Part shown: positions 46,010-54,822 of the stretch, piece after piece
How positions within the stretch are numbered: position 1 is the stretch's first letter
How the letters are laid out: every line of letters begins with the position of its first letter
Source of the DNA: Blautia sp.
GTDB lineage: Bacteria; Bacillota; Clostridia; Lachnospirales; Lachnospiraceae
Direction: 5' to 3'
DNA length: 64,000 nt
Assembly: GCA_017475035.1 (NCBI GenBank)
Contig: JAFVGK010000016.1
Location: forward strand, 32,125 to 96,124
Notes under the pieces: generated by a model
The model's input: only the letters and a program-made list of their open reading frames with translations
Told to the model about the DNA's origin: nothing
Databases searched by the model: none
Made by a program: the position numbers and the translations under genes

Positions 46010-47197
46010 TTATTCCTGATACAGCTCGTATCCGCCGTCATGGATCACCAGTGTCAGATAATCCCTGACCCAGTCTCCGTTCTCGTCGAAATTCACATGT
46101 CCCGTCACACCGTCATATTGGGTTTCTTTCAGTGCTTCGATCATGGTCATTCTGGTCAGTTCTCCATCGTTGGCTTCCATAGCCTGACAGGCAGCATTGG
46201 CAATAACATACATCTGATCATAAGCCAGAGCGGCAAAGCCGTCCGGAACCTCGCCGTATTTCTCCTGATACTTCTTTACGAACTCCTGCACCTTCTCGTC
46301 CGGATTCGTGTAAATAAATACGCCGCAGGCAAACAAGCCTTCCGCATCCTCACCGGCGATATCAATGACGTTCTGATTGTACAGCCCCGGCTGTCCCATG
46401 ATGTGGGCTTCGATCCCCATCTGACGTGCCTGCTTGACGATCAGGGCGCCGTCGGTGGTAGTACCGCAAAGTGCGATGCAGTCCGGATTCAGGCTCTTCA
46501 CGGTAGTAAGGATCGCGGAGAAGTCCTGATCCGTATCCTGGTATTCAATTTTATCAAGGACGGAGCCGCCATTAGCCTCGAATTGCGCCACAAAGCTGTC
46601 TTTCAGACCAATACCGAAATCATTGTTCGGATAAAGCGCGACCGTCGTTTTATCTCCCATGCTCGCAAAATGGTTCGCAATCTGCGGACCTACAGCAGCG
46701 TCCTGTACGGCCATACGGAAGAAATAATCGGACAGGCCGGTCAGCATCCTTGCGGAAGAGCTTACGACCATCTGTGCCAGCTCCGCGTCACCGGTCATGG
46801 GGAGCATGGCCGCGGTGCAGGAGGTAAGGCAGGAACCGCCAAGTACCATGACTTCCTCATCGTCGATAAATTTCTGTGTGCCGGTTGCCGCCGTGGAGGC
46901 GTCACCGGTATCGTCGTAGGTCACCAGCTCGATCTGTGCGCCCAAAACACCGCCGGCAGCGTTGATTTCATCCATTGCGAGACGATAACCGTTCTCCTGC
47001 TTCATTCCGTATGTCGCGTTATTGCCGGACAGAGGAGCCACCAAAGCTATGCGAAGCGTATCCTTTTCGGCAGTGACATCTCCCGAAGAGAGAACTTTAC
47101 CTGCAGCATCTTCCGCATATGCAGAGCCGGAACATGCCATAACACTGGAAATCGCTACGATTGCAGTCAGCACTGCTGTGAGAATTTTTCTTTTCAT
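46010..47197 (-). CDS. livJ: Branched-chain amino acid-binding protein LivJ
   Basis: A 395-residue exported solute-binding protein of the Leu/Ile/Val family. The signal region ends SSVMACSGSAYAEDA; Cys at VMAC could be a lipobox, or cleavage could follow AYA. Ligand-domain motifs: IALVAPLSGNNATYGMKQEN, LAMDEINAAGGVLG, YPNNDFGIGLKDSF, LAYDQMYVIANA and TGHVNFDENGDWV. The SD AGGAGG fixes ATG 47197. It is first in the liv operon, behind the promoter at 47239-47267. The exact amino acid specificity is not determinable. Confidence 0.93.
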   Translation of the reverse strand: MKRKILTAVLTAIVAISSVMACSGSAYAEDAAGKVLSSGDVTAEKDTLRIALVAPLSGNNATYGMKQENGYRLAMDEINAAGGVLGAQIELVTYDDTGDASTAATGTQKFIDDEEVMVLGGSCLTSCTAAMLPMTGDAELAQMVVSSSARMLTGLSDYFFRMAVQDAAVGPQIANHFASMGDKTTVALYPNNDFGIGLKDSFVAQFEANGGSVLDKIEYQDTDQDFSAILTTVKSLNPDCIALCGTTTDGALIVKQARQMGIEAHIMGQPGLYNQNVIDIAGEDAEGLFACGVFIYTNPDEKVQEFVKKYQEKYGEVPDGFAALAYDQMYVIANAACQAMEANDGELTRMTMIEALKETQYDGVTGHVNFDENGDWVRDYLTLVIHDGGYELYQE

Positions 47198-47238
47198 TTT
47201 GTCCTCCTGTTGAAGTGCGTAAAACATTACCATTCAAT

Positions 47239-47267
47239 AATATAAAACGATAATCCGAATCTTGCAA
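47239..47267 (-). promoter_or_regulatory. liv operon promoter
   Basis: On the minus strand, TTGCAA (47267-47262), 17-bp spacer, TATATT (47244-47239), about 40 bases before livJ. Confidence 0.75.
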
Positions 47268-47277
47268 GTAATTTATA

Positions 47278-47308
47278 TGATTCAGGCGACAAAAGGTCAT
47301 GCAATCAT
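47278..47308 (+). repeat. Element B, half copy 7
   Basis: ATGATTCAGGCGACAAAAGG then TCATGCAATCA. It is a left arm of B fused to the end of B'. Confidence 0.65.
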
Positions 47309-47422
47309 CTCTATCCGGATTATTGAGATAAAGAGCTGCCATTTACGTCTCTCACGATGACAGGTCAGTCCGTGAACAGTGGCATTAAAGATAAGATGAA
47401 GGAACCCGTCCGGGTGTTCGCC

Positions 47423-47452
47423 TTGACAGCCTGTTGCAGCATATGTTATAAT
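47423..47452 (+). promoter_or_regulatory. Promoter upstream of the alpha/beta hydrolase
   Basis: TTGACA (47423-47428), 18-bp spacer, TATAAT (47447-47452), 174 bases before the ATG. Confidence 0.65.
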
Positions 47453-47625
47453 TTTTTCATAATTATCCAAGCAATTGGATCATTCATTTTTGTGTATATT
47501 GCACAGCGTGATACCTTGCGCTTTCATTCTTTCTTTGGGAAATGACAGTAGTCTGATATTTTTTGTGATTCTTTCAATCTTTACAGATACCCTTTACAGA
47601 CACCAGGAAATAATTAAGAGAGTAT

Positions 47626-48321
47626 ATGGAACCGGACGATATGGACATTAAACATTTTTACATAGAGGCAGGACAAGGAGATCCCATCATTTTACTTCAC
47701 GGAAACGGTGAAAGCTGTGAGTATTTTCGGGGACAGATAGATGAGTTCGCCAAATGGCATCACGTTTATGCCATAGATACAAGAGGACATGGGAAAACAC
47801 CAAGAGGCGGCAGGCCTTTTACGATACGGCAGTTTGCTGATGACCTGTTATGCTTTATGGATGAGTGCCATATTGAGAAAGCCCATTTGCTCGGTTTTTC
47901 CGATGGCGGAAATATCGCGATGATCTTTGCAATGCAGCATCCCGATCGGGTAAACAGGCTGATCCTGAATGGAGCAAATTTAGATCCCCGCGGTGTAAAA
48001 CGATCGGTTCAGATCCCGATCGAAATCGGGTATCGAATAGCAAAACGGTTTTCCGGAAAAAGCGATTCTGCCAGGCTATCCGCGGAAATGCTTGGTCTGA
48101 TGGTTAACGATCCTGATATCAGGCCGGAAGAATTGAAAGCGATCTGCGCGAAAACTCTGGTTATAGCCGGAACAAACGATATGATACTTGCGTCACATAC
48201 CCGCCTGATCGCGGAACATATTCCTGACAGTCAGCTTGTATGGGTGAAAGGCGATCACTTTATCGCAAACAAAAAACCACAAGAGTTCAATCGCGCCGTA
48301 CTTGATTTTCTGAAGGAATGA
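47626..48321 (+). CDS. Alpha/beta-fold hydrolase
   Basis: A 231-residue cytoplasmic serine hydrolase. Features: oxyanion-hole segment ILLHGNGESCEYF, AIDTRGHGKT, nucleophile elbow GFSDGG (Ser), acid in AGTNDMI (Asp) and GDHF (His), completing a catalytic triad. The cap region is short. Substrates in this family are esters, lactones or acyl compounds and cannot be predicted. The ATG at 47626 or the in-frame ATG at 47641 could start it. hypB follows 67 bases later on the same strand, so co-transcription is possible. Confidence 0.85.
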   Translation: MEPDDMDIKHFYIEAGQGDPIILLHGNGESCEYFRGQIDEFAKWHHVYAIDTRGHGKTPRGGRPFTIRQFADDLLCFMDECHIEKAHLLGFSDGGNIAMIFAMQHPDRVNRLILNGANLDPRGVKRSVQIPIEIGYRIAKRFSGKSDSARLSAEMLGLMVNDPDIRPEELKAICAKTLVIAGTNDMILASHTRLIAEHIPDSQLVWVKGDHFIANKKPQEFNRAVLDFLKE

Positions 48322-48331
48322 GCATACCTTT

Positions 48332-48358
48332 GTATAAGTTATTTTTGCACAGCTCCTT
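48332..48358 (-). repeat. Short repeat F, copy 2
   Basis: On the minus strand, AAGGAGCTGTGCAAAAATAA then CTTATAC, matching 20172-20197 in its core AGCTGTGCAAAAATAAC. Confidence 0.45.
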
Positions 48359-48388
48359 GTCCACGCGGATTCAGAAAGGATTTAATCT

Positions 48389-49066
48389 ATGAAAACGGAT
48401 TCCGTACGCGTAATCGAGATTAAAAAAAGTGTCTATGAGAATAATGACCGGGAAGCAGAGCTGCTTCGAAAGGAACTGCGGGAAAAAGGAGTTTTTCTGC
48501 TGAACCTGATGTCTTCGCCCGGCGCCGGGAAAACCAGCACCTTGATCCGTACAGCCGATGCTCTGAAGGAACGCTATAAAATCGGAGTGATGGAAGCGGA
48601 TATCGACTCGGATGTGGATACGAAAGCCATAGCCCGTACGGGGGTCGCTGCGATTCAGCTGCATACCGGAGGAATGTGTCATCTGGACGCCGGCATGACG
48701 CGCCAGGGCCTTGATGAGATTGGTTATGACCTGTTTGACTGCTGTATCCTGGAAAATGTCGGTAACCTGGTGTGCCCGGCGGAATTCGACACGGGCGCTT
48801 CTAAAAATGCCATGATTCTCTCCGTTCCGGAGGGTGATGATAAAGCGTTAAAATATCCGTTGATGTTCTCTGTCTGTGACGTGGTTCTGATTAACAAGAT
48901 GGACGTGGCACCGTATTTTGACTTTGACCTGGATCGATGTGTGGAGAATATCCGGCTGCGAAACACTGACGCAAAAATCATTCCCGTCAGCGCGAAGACG
49001 GGGGAGGGCATGGACGAGTGGTTTGCCTGGCTCTCCGGGCAGATCAAGGCGTGGAAAGAACGGTAG
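48389..49066 (+). CDS. hypB: Nickel-insertion GTPase HypB
   Basis: A 225-residue metal-chaperone GTPase that drives nickel delivery to hydrogenase (or another Ni enzyme) precursors together with HypA. Motifs: P-loop SSPGAGKTS, MEADIDSDVDT, the GTPase-domain metal pair Cys-His in GGMCHLDAGM, ENVGNLVCPAEFD and NKMD. The N-terminal CxxCGC metal site and poly-His region of some HypBs are absent. It is first of a four-gene run (hypB, flavoprotein, hypA, membrane protein). No HypC/D/E/F or hydrogenase subunits appear in the window. Confidence 0.93.
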   Translation: MKTDSVRVIEIKKSVYENNDREAELLRKELREKGVFLLNLMSSPGAGKTSTLIRTADALKERYKIGVMEADIDSDVDTKAIARTGVAAIQLHTGGMCHLDAGMTRQGLDEIGYDLFDCCILENVGNLVCPAEFDTGASKNAMILSVPEGDDKALKYPLMFSVCDVVLINKMDVAPYFDFDLDRCVENIRLRNTDAKIIPVSAKTGEGMDEWFAWLSGQIKAWKER

Positions 49067-49123
49067 TTTATGATTTCTTCGTCTGCGTGATTCTTCGCCG
49101 GCGGGAAAAGAAAGGAATTTCAT

Positions 49124-51679
49124 ATGGCAGGAAAAGATCCAAAATATCCCCTCCGCCCGGAATACGTGGATGTTTCGGGACCGATGAAGGAGGCATTTGC
49201 GGAGCTGGGGAAACTGATCACGGACCGTATCCCCATAAAACTCGGCCTTGAAAAGGTGACAAAGGATGATCCGGAGTATTGGGCAGTACGCATCCTCTGT
49301 TATGATGATGAAACGACAGCAAGATTTGTCATCGATAATTTCAAAGCCATCCGAAAGCCCAGGACCTTTGCTCAGTTAAAAGCTTCTTCCGGCCTTTCGG
49401 ATGAGGAGCTTACCGCGATGCTGGACAAAATCTCCTATACAGGCCTGGTGGAGTATAACCGGGAAAATGAACGGCACGAAAAACAGTGGGTGCTGCCGAT
49501 GTTCGTGCCCGGTTCCGGAGAGTTTTCCAATATGAACCTTAAGCTTATTGAGGAGCATCCTGAACTGGGAATGTTTTTCGAACACATGACGAGACTTCCT
49601 CTTGAGAGGGTTACGCCTATGGTGCCCCCGGGCGGAGCGGGGATCGGGATGCATGTCATTCCTGTGCAGAAGGAAGTGGACATGTGCAGCACAGCCATCA
49701 GCATCGAAAAGATTTCCTATTGGCTGGATAAATATGAAGGAAAATACGCCGCGTCTCCCTGCTCCTGCAGGAGAAGCAGGCTGACCTACGAGGAAGGCTG
49801 CGCGGATGATTTCCACGACTGGTGCATCGCCGTTGGCGATATGGCGGACTATGTGGTGGAGACGCAGAAAGGCGGGCGCTACATTACAAAGGAAGAAGCT
49901 CTTGAGATTTTTGAGAAGGGCGAAGAGAATGGCTTCGTACATCAGATCACCAACATTGACGGCGAGGATAAAATCTTTGCCATCTGCAACTGCAATGTCA
50001 ATGTGTGTTACGCCCTTCGCACGTCCCAGCTGTTCAATACTCCGAACATGTCCCGCAGCGCCTATGTAGCGCATATTGACAAGGATAAATGCGTAGCCTG
50101 CGGGCGGTGCGTGGAAGTATGTCCGGCAGGAGCTGTGTCTCTGGGGCAGAAGCTGTGCAGAAAAGACGGCTCTCCCATGAAATACCCCAAGCACCTGCTT
50201 CCCACCGACAAGCCCTGGAGTCAGGCTGACTGGGATTGGGATTACCGGGACAACAATCGGATCGAAACCCATGATACAGGAACCTCTCCCTGCAAGACTG
50301 CCTGTCCGGCCCACATTGCCGTACAGGGATATTTGAAACTTGCGGCGATGGGGCGCTATCAGGATGCCCTTGCCCTGATCAAGAAGAACAATCCCCTCCC
50401 TGCGGTCTGCGGACATATCTGCAACCGGCGCTGTGAGGATGCCTGTACCAGAGGCAGCATTGACCGCGCGGTTGCCATCGATGAAGTGAAAAAATTCATT
50501 GCCATGCAGGACTTAAACGCCGGGACCCGCTATATCCCGAAAAAGGTTATTCCCCGGGTTCAGGGGGAATTTGAGGAGAAAATTGCCATCATCGGCGCCG
50601 GACCCGCCGGCCTGTCCTGCGCCTTTTATCTGGCGGAAAAGGGATACCGCCCCACGATCTTCGAGAAAAACGAAAAACCAGGCGGGATGCTGGTCTATGG
50701 GATCCCTTCCTATAAACTGGAAAAAGACGTGATCGCCGCGGAAATTGATATTATCCGGGAAATGGGAGCAGAGATCAGGTGCGGCGTCGAGGTGGGCAGG
50801 GATGTCACCATCGAGGAGCTGCGCAGGCAGGGATATAAGGCGTTCTATATCGCCATCGGCTGTCAGGGCGGCCGCAGCATCGGCGTACCCGGAGAAGACG
50901 CCGGGGAGGTTTACACTGCGGTGGATTTCCTGCGGGAGATCAACGAGAAGGAAACATTTGACCTGAAAGGAGACGTGGTGGTCATCGGCGGCGGAAACGT
51001 TGCCATCGACTGTTCCAGAGATGCGAAGATTGCAGGTGAGGGAAAGGTGTACCAGTACTCCCTGGAAACCAGGGACATCATGCCCGCGTCGAAGGACGAA
51101 ATTCGGGAAGCGGAAGAGGACGGCGTGATTCTGGAAGGCGGATGGGGACCCAAGGAGATTCTGAAGGATGAAGAAGGCTGTGTTTCCGGGATTGTCTTAA
51201 AACGGTGCACCAGGGTATTTGGCGAGGACGGGCGTTTTGCCCCTGAATATGATGAGAACGATACAATAACCGTACCCTGCAGGCATATCGTCCTGGCTGT
51301 CGGCCAATCCATCGTCTGGGGAGAGCTTCTTGCCGGTACCGGGGTAAAACTCGGACGCGGAAACGGAGCAGTATGCGACAGTGTCACGTATCAGACGGAT
51401 GATCCGGATATCTTTGCCGGAGGCGACGTGTACACCGGCCCGAAATTTGTGATCGACGCGATTGCGGCAGGCAAGGAGGCGGCGATTTCGATTCATCGGT
51501 ATGTGCAGCCCCATTCTTCTTTGACGATTGGACGCAATCCGAATCATTATGTAGAGCTGAATAAGGACGACATCCGGGTCGATGATTATGATCACAGTGA
51601 ACGTCAGGTTCCGGGCAGACGGGAAAGAGGTCCAAAGAGCTTCCGGGATACCAGGCTGGTCTTACCGAAGAGCAGGTGA
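49124..51679 (+). CDS. Large FAD / iron-sulfur NAD(P) oxidoreductase (GltD/NfnB-like core), C-terminus split off by an apparent frameshift
   Basis: 851 residues to TGA 51677-51679. The N-terminal 300 residues are Cys-containing (SPCSCRRSRL, AICNCNVNVC). CVACGRCVEVCPAGAVSL (about 322) is a 4Fe-4S site. CKTACPAHIAVQGYL followed by AVCGHICNRRCEDACTRGS (about 389-445) is the Fer4_20 domain that delivers electrons to FAD in GltD and DPD. FAD and NAD(P) folds follow: IAIIGAGPAGLSCAFYLAE (about 486) and VVVIGGGNVAIDCSRDA (about 618). After RGPKSFRDT, the reading frame that continues sensibly is one base off (AGLTEEQVKIETARCL). Flavin-based electron transfer between ferredoxin-type centres and NAD(P)H is inferred. 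It lies between hypB and hypA. Confidence 0.85.
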   Translation: MAGKDPKYPLRPEYVDVSGPMKEAFAELGKLITDRIPIKLGLEKVTKDDPEYWAVRILCYDDETTARFVIDNFKAIRKPRTFAQLKASSGLSDEELTAMLDKISYTGLVEYNRENERHEKQWVLPMFVPGSGEFSNMNLKLIEEHPELGMFFEHMTRLPLERVTPMVPPGGAGIGMHVIPVQKEVDMCSTAISIEKISYWLDKYEGKYAASPCSCRRSRLTYEEGCADDFHDWCIAVGDMADYVVETQKGGRYITKEEALEIFEKGEENGFVHQITNIDGEDKIFAICNCNVNVCYALRTSQLFNTPNMSRSAYVAHIDKDKCVACGRCVEVCPAGAVSLGQKLCRKDGSPMKYPKHLLPTDKPWSQADWDWDYRDNNRIETHDTGTSPCKTACPAHIAVQGYLKLAAMGRYQDALALIKKNNPLPAVCGHICNRRCEDACTRGSIDRAVAIDEVKKFIAMQDLNAGTRYIPKKVIPRVQGEFEEKIAIIGAGPAGLSCAFYLAEKGYRPTIFEKNEKPGGMLVYGIPSYKLEKDVIAAEIDIIREMGAEIRCGVEVGRDVTIEELRRQGYKAFYIAIGCQGGRSIGVPGEDAGEVYTAVDFLREINEKETFDLKGDVVVIGGGNVAIDCSRDAKIAGEGKVYQYSLETRDIMPASKDEIREAEEDGVILEGGWGPKEILKDEEGCVSGIVLKRCTRVFGEDGRFAPEYDENDTITVPCRHIVLAVGQSIVWGELLAGTGVKLGRGNGAVCDSVTYQTDDPDIFAGGDVYTGPKFVIDAIAAGKEAAISIHRYVQPHSSLTIGRNPNHYVELNKDDIRVDDYDHSERQVPGRRERGPKSFRDTRLVLPKSR

Positions 51680-51918
51680 AGATTGAGACCGCGAGATGCC
51701 TGTCCTGCGGGGCTTCTATTGTGGATGAGAATCAATGCGTAGGCTGCGGCCTGTGCACGACCCGCTGTGAGTTTGACGCGATTCACTTACAGCGTGACAA
51801 TCCTGAATGTTCCACGATGCGCAAGAGCGAAGACAAATTGAAACACATTTTGGTTTATGGAGCAAAGAACACGATTAAGCTGAGGTTTAAAACCAAGACC
51901 ACTCCGGATTACAGGTAA
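51676..51918 (+). CDS. C-terminal 4Fe-4S domain of the same oxidoreductase, in the shifted frame
   Basis: 80 residues from GTG 51676, overlapping the preceding stop codon. The cysteine pattern CLSCGASIVDENQCVGCGLC then TTRCEFD gives CxxC and CxxCxxCxxxC sites, i.e. ferredoxin-like clusters. The frame can be extended back to about 51645 (AGLTEEQVKIE), exactly where the 851-residue frame loses sense. It could be a separate small ferredoxin subunit made by GTG re-initiation, but a one-base deletion near ATACCAGG (51647-51654), real or a sequencing error, explains it better. Confidence 0.7.
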   Translation: MKIETARCLSCGASIVDENQCVGCGLCTTRCEFDAIHLQRDNPECSTMRKSEDKLKHILVYGAKNTIKLRFKTKTTPDYR

Positions 51919-51923
51919 GGCCG

Positions 51924-52268
51924 ATGCATGAACTAAGCGTGGTATTTTATATTATCGAACAGGTAGAAGAGGTGGCTCAGCAGAATGAGGTCGATCGCGT
52001 AACCCGTGTGATCCTGGATCTGGGGGAGGTTTCCACGGTGATCCCCTCTTATCTGACGGACTGTTGGAAATGGGCCAGAAATAAGCATCCGCTGCTTACG
52101 GACTGTGAGCTGACCATCGAACCGATCGAAGCTGTCACCTATTGCGAGGCCTGCCGGAAAACCTACCCCACGATCAGACATGGCAGGATCTGTCCCTGGT
52201 GCGGGAGCCCCAGAACCTTTCTGAAGCAGGGAAACGAGTTCCTGATCAGGGAAATGGAGGTGGAGTAA
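51924..52268 (+). CDS. hypA: Nickel metallochaperone HypA
   Basis: A 114-residue protein. It begins MHELSV, whose His2 with the N-terminal amine forms the nickel site. The zinc domain has CEAC and CPWC separated by 14 residues. It partners HypB in nickel delivery. It lies five bases after the Fe-S reading frame and about 140 bases before the membrane-protein gene. The spacing of hypB, oxidoreductase and hypA implies one transcript. Confidence 0.93.
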   Translation: MHELSVVFYIIEQVEEVAQQNEVDRVTRVILDLGEVSTVIPSYLTDCWKWARNKHPLLTDCELTIEPIEAVTYCEACRKTYPTIRHGRICPWCGSPRTFLKQGNEFLIREMEVE

Positions 52269-52333
52269 AAGAAAGATCCTTGTTCCGCGCGTTCCTGCGC
52301 GGGTAACATAGGGGCAGATATGAAAGGTTTCTC

Positions 52334-52370
52334 TTTGATCATTCGTAATTTTTGATCGAGAATGATCAAA
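52334..52370 (+). promoter_or_regulatory. Stem-loop between hypA and the membrane-protein gene
   Basis: TTTGATCATTC pairs exactly with GAATGATCAAA around a 15-nt loop. No T-run follows, so it is not a typical terminator. It could be an mRNA processing or regulator-binding site 35 nt before the next ATG. Confidence 0.45.
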
Positions 52371-52405
52371 AAGGCGTACAGAGCAAGAAAGGAAGGAAAG
52401 GGCTT

Positions 52406-53518
52406 ATGTTTTTTCAGATCACTGATTTGTGGCAGATTCTGGGCTGGTGCCTGGTATTTATCGGCTTAATCATCATGAATGAACTCGGGCGGCGCACAAA
52501 AGCAGGAGGAATTCTTATTTTTGTCATCATACCCTGTGTACTCACGGCATATTATGTGCTGGCTCATCTGGGAATGTTCGGCGGAAATGCCAATCCGACA
52601 GTGGCATACATGGATGGCTGGTTCCATTATTTCAAGCTGTATGCGGCGGATATCGGCTGTGTCGGCTTCATGATGATCAAATATAAATGGGGGATCGGAA
52701 AAGAAAAGTGGTTTGCCTGGTTCCCATGGCTGATCGTGGCTGCCAACATTATGATCGCAAATGTTTCCGACATTGAGTCGGCTCTGGCAGCGTATCGCAT
52801 TTCGGGAAACCTTGCGGGGACATGGTGGGCTTCCAATGAAGGCGTATTTCTGTATGGCGGCTGGTGGAATGTGATCAACGCCCTGGCAGGCCTGATTAAT
52901 ATATTCTGCATGACCGGATGCATACATCTGTATACTTCCAAAGACGCAAACAAGTCCGATATGCTCTGGCCGGACATGACCATCTGGTTTATCGTGGCAT
53001 ATGATGTATGGAACTTCGAGTATACCTATCTGAATCTTCCCACCCATACCTGGTACTGCGGCGTAGCGCTGCTGCTGGCGCCGACATTTGCCAATGCTCT
53101 GTGGAACAAGGGCGCCTGGATTCAGAACCGTGCCAATACTCTGGCAATCTGGTGCATGTGGGCGCAGACCGTGCCGCTCTTCCAGCTGTCGGGACGTTTT
53201 GCCGCGGTACTGCCGTCCTTATATGGCGGAGCAACGGCAGCAGGCGTGTCTACCATGGATCTCTATTCCAAAGCTATCGAGCTTTATAACGCCGGCCAGG
53301 GGAAGACAGCGGCTGCCGGTGAAGCGATCGCGGCTATGGGTATTACCGCGGATCCAAGGATGCAGGGCTTTGTGGCTATGATGGCGATAGCAGTAAATGT
53401 CCTTTGCATCTCGGTGATCATCAAGCGCGCGATCCGTATCGGCGGCAATCCTTACTCGAACGAAGTATTCAAGGGAACAAGGGATTACGAGGAAGCTATG
53501 GCAAGGGCGGCCATGTGA
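52406..53518 (+). CDS. Nine-helix integral membrane protein of unknown function linked to hypAB
   Basis: A 370-residue protein with about nine membrane helices (for example LGWCLVFIGLIIMNELG, FVIIPCVLTAYYVLAHLG, WLIVAANIMIANV, FMMIKYKWGIG). Trp, Tyr and His are unusually frequent near the helices (DGWFHYFKLY, GGWWNVINALAG, NFEYTYLN, PTHTWYCG). From memory it resembles an uncharacterised Firmicute family (I believe DUF5692), which I cannot verify. The ATG at 52406 is preceded by AAGGAAAGG. It is last of the hypB-oxidoreductase-hypA run and followed by a strong terminator. A redox or metal role is speculation from context. Confidence 0.75.
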   Translation: MFFQITDLWQILGWCLVFIGLIIMNELGRRTKAGGILIFVIIPCVLTAYYVLAHLGMFGGNANPTVAYMDGWFHYFKLYAADIGCVGFMMIKYKWGIGKEKWFAWFPWLIVAANIMIANVSDIESALAAYRISGNLAGTWWASNEGVFLYGGWWNVINALAGLINIFCMTGCIHLYTSKDANKSDMLWPDMTIWFIVAYDVWNFEYTYLNLPTHTWYCGVALLLAPTFANALWNKGAWIQNRANTLAIWCMWAQTVPLFQLSGRFAAVLPSLYGGATAAGVSTMDLYSKAIELYNAGQGKTAAAGEAIAAMGITADPRMQGFVAMMAIAVNVLCISVIIKRAIRIGGNPYSNEVFKGTRDYEEAMARAAM

Positions 53519-53624
53519 GAATCATAAAGATTCAGGAGCTGTCCAAAAGATTTTTAATTGAAATTTGGCTGTTTTATCCGGATTATTTTGGATTGACCCG
53601 AATCCATAGCGGCTGATCACAGCG

Positions 53625-53670
53625 AAAAAGGTCATGAAAAATGAGCATGCTCATTTTTCATGACCTTTTT
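53625..53670. terminator. Perfect 46-nt palindrome (element B8) acting as bidirectional terminator
   Basis: AAAAAGGTCATGAAAAATGA extends to a perfect 23-bp stem with its reverse complement, ending TTTTT on both strands. It separates the hyp cluster from the convergent LacI gene and carries the GGTCATG core of element B. Half copies of repeat F flank it. Confidence 0.92.
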
Positions 53671-53687
53671 GCACAGCTCCTGATCCT

Positions 53688-53716
53688 ATGATTGCTTCGA
53701 CAAAAGCTTGATTCTG
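53688..53716 (-). repeat. Module B' copy (inverted)
   Basis: ATGATTGCTTCGACAAAAGC then TTGATTCTG, the reverse complement of the B' strings at 8951 and 29486. Confidence 0.6.
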
Positions 53717-53758
53717 CGGATCGCTTGTTTTTTTACATGATTTTTGTCTCCTGAATTA

Positions 53759-54772
53759 TCATCCAGGCTCACTTCTGATTTTGCCGCTGCTGGCCCGGAT
53801 GACGATTTCATAGTCGAGTATGATCTGCTCGCCGGAATCACTGTCCTGGCCGGAGATCCGCTCCAGAAGCTTTTCCATGGAGCGGCGGCCGATCAGGCTG
53901 CGCGGCTGTCGAACTGTGGTGAGCGTAGGCCTCAGGAGTGAGGACATCTCGATATCGTCAAATCCGCATACAGCTATATCGTCGGGAACCGTCATATGGT
54001 GATCCTCGAGTGCCTTGATTGCGCCGATGGCCAGAGTGTCACCGCTGGTGACGATGGCTGAGAATTCAACACCGGAGCGCAGGAGACCGGTGGCAGCGTC
54101 GTAGCCTCCCTGGATATCCGGGTCGGCCATACGCACGAGCTCCTCATCCAGCGGAATATTCATCTCCTCAAGAGCCTGGTAATAGCCGCTGAGCCGGGAA
54201 CGATAGAGTGCCAGCGCAGTGTTGCCGCCAATATAAGCCACGCGTCTGTGGCCGAGATTCAGCATATACTCTGTCATATCTTTGGATGCCGCCATATTGT
54301 CAATGGTGACATTTGGCAGCCTGGCCTCACTTAAGTAGCGGCAGGCGACCACGACAGGATTCTGGCTGGCGATCTCTTCCATGTATTCCTTGGGAAGGCA
54401 GGCGGAGAAATTGATGATCCCGTCGATCTGCTTCTGGATAAGGGATTCAAAGAAATACGTTTCCAATTCTACACTATTGTTCGTGTTTGCTACAAAGATG
54501 TGGTAACCTGCCTCCGCTGCTACGGCTTCGATGCCTCTTAGGATCTCCGAATAAAAGCTGTCACCCAGCCGGGGGAGCAGCACCAGTACATTCATGGTGC
54601 GTTGTGTACGAAATTGCTGGGCAAGACGATTGGGGCGATAATCCAGCTCTTTGATGGCCGCAAGCACCTTCTCACGAGTGGCTGGCAGCACATTGGGGCT
54701 GTCGTGAAGTACACGTGAGACCGTGGCCACGGAAACCCCGGACAGTTTCACGACATCCTGAATCGTTGCCAT
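53759..54772 (-). CDS. LacI-family transcriptional regulator of the TRAP locus
   Basis: A 337-residue protein with a canonical LacI headpiece (TIQDVVKLSGVSVATVSRVL, hinge YRPNRLAQQFR) and a sugar-binding-like effector domain (LGHRRVAYIGGNT, AIVTSGDTLAIGAIKALEDH, VCGFDDIEMSSLLRPTLTTV). It is divergent from the TRAP transporter genes. Two LacI-type palindromes lie in the intervening region and a third inside the locus, so it very likely represses the pathway until its substrate is present. The ATG at 54772 gives the standard N-terminus. Confidence 0.92.
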   Translation of the reverse strand: MATIQDVVKLSGVSVATVSRVLHDSPNVLPATREKVLAAIKELDYRPNRLAQQFRTQRTMNVLVLLPRLGDSFYSEILRGIEAVAAEAGYHIFVANTNNSVELETYFFESLIQKQIDGIINFSACLPKEYMEEIASQNPVVVACRYLSEARLPNVTIDNMAASKDMTEYMLNLGHRRVAYIGGNTALALYRSRLSGYYQALEEMNIPLDEELVRMADPDIQGGYDAATGLLRSGVEFSAIVTSGDTLAIGAIKALEDHHMTVPDDIAVCGFDDIEMSSLLRPTLTTVRQPRSLIGRRSMEKLLERISGQDSDSGEQIILDYEIVIRASSGKIRSEPG

Positions 54773-54822
54773 GGAACAAGCACCTCCTCTCAAAATGAAG
54801 TTTTGTACTCTGACTCAATGGT

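Larger units (their letters stand above)
47198..47625. other. Intergenic region between liv operon and alpha/beta hydrolase
   Basis: 428 bases between divergent units. It contains the liv promoter (47239-47267), half copy B7 (47278-47308) and the hydrolase promoter (47423-47452). A 62-residue frame at 47357-47545 has no SD and spans the promoter, so it is not called. Confidence 0.65.

Noticed and set aside
45947-47245. A 432-residue plus-strand frame
   Set aside because: It is antisense to livJ along its whole length, starts within the attenuator hairpins and has no SD.
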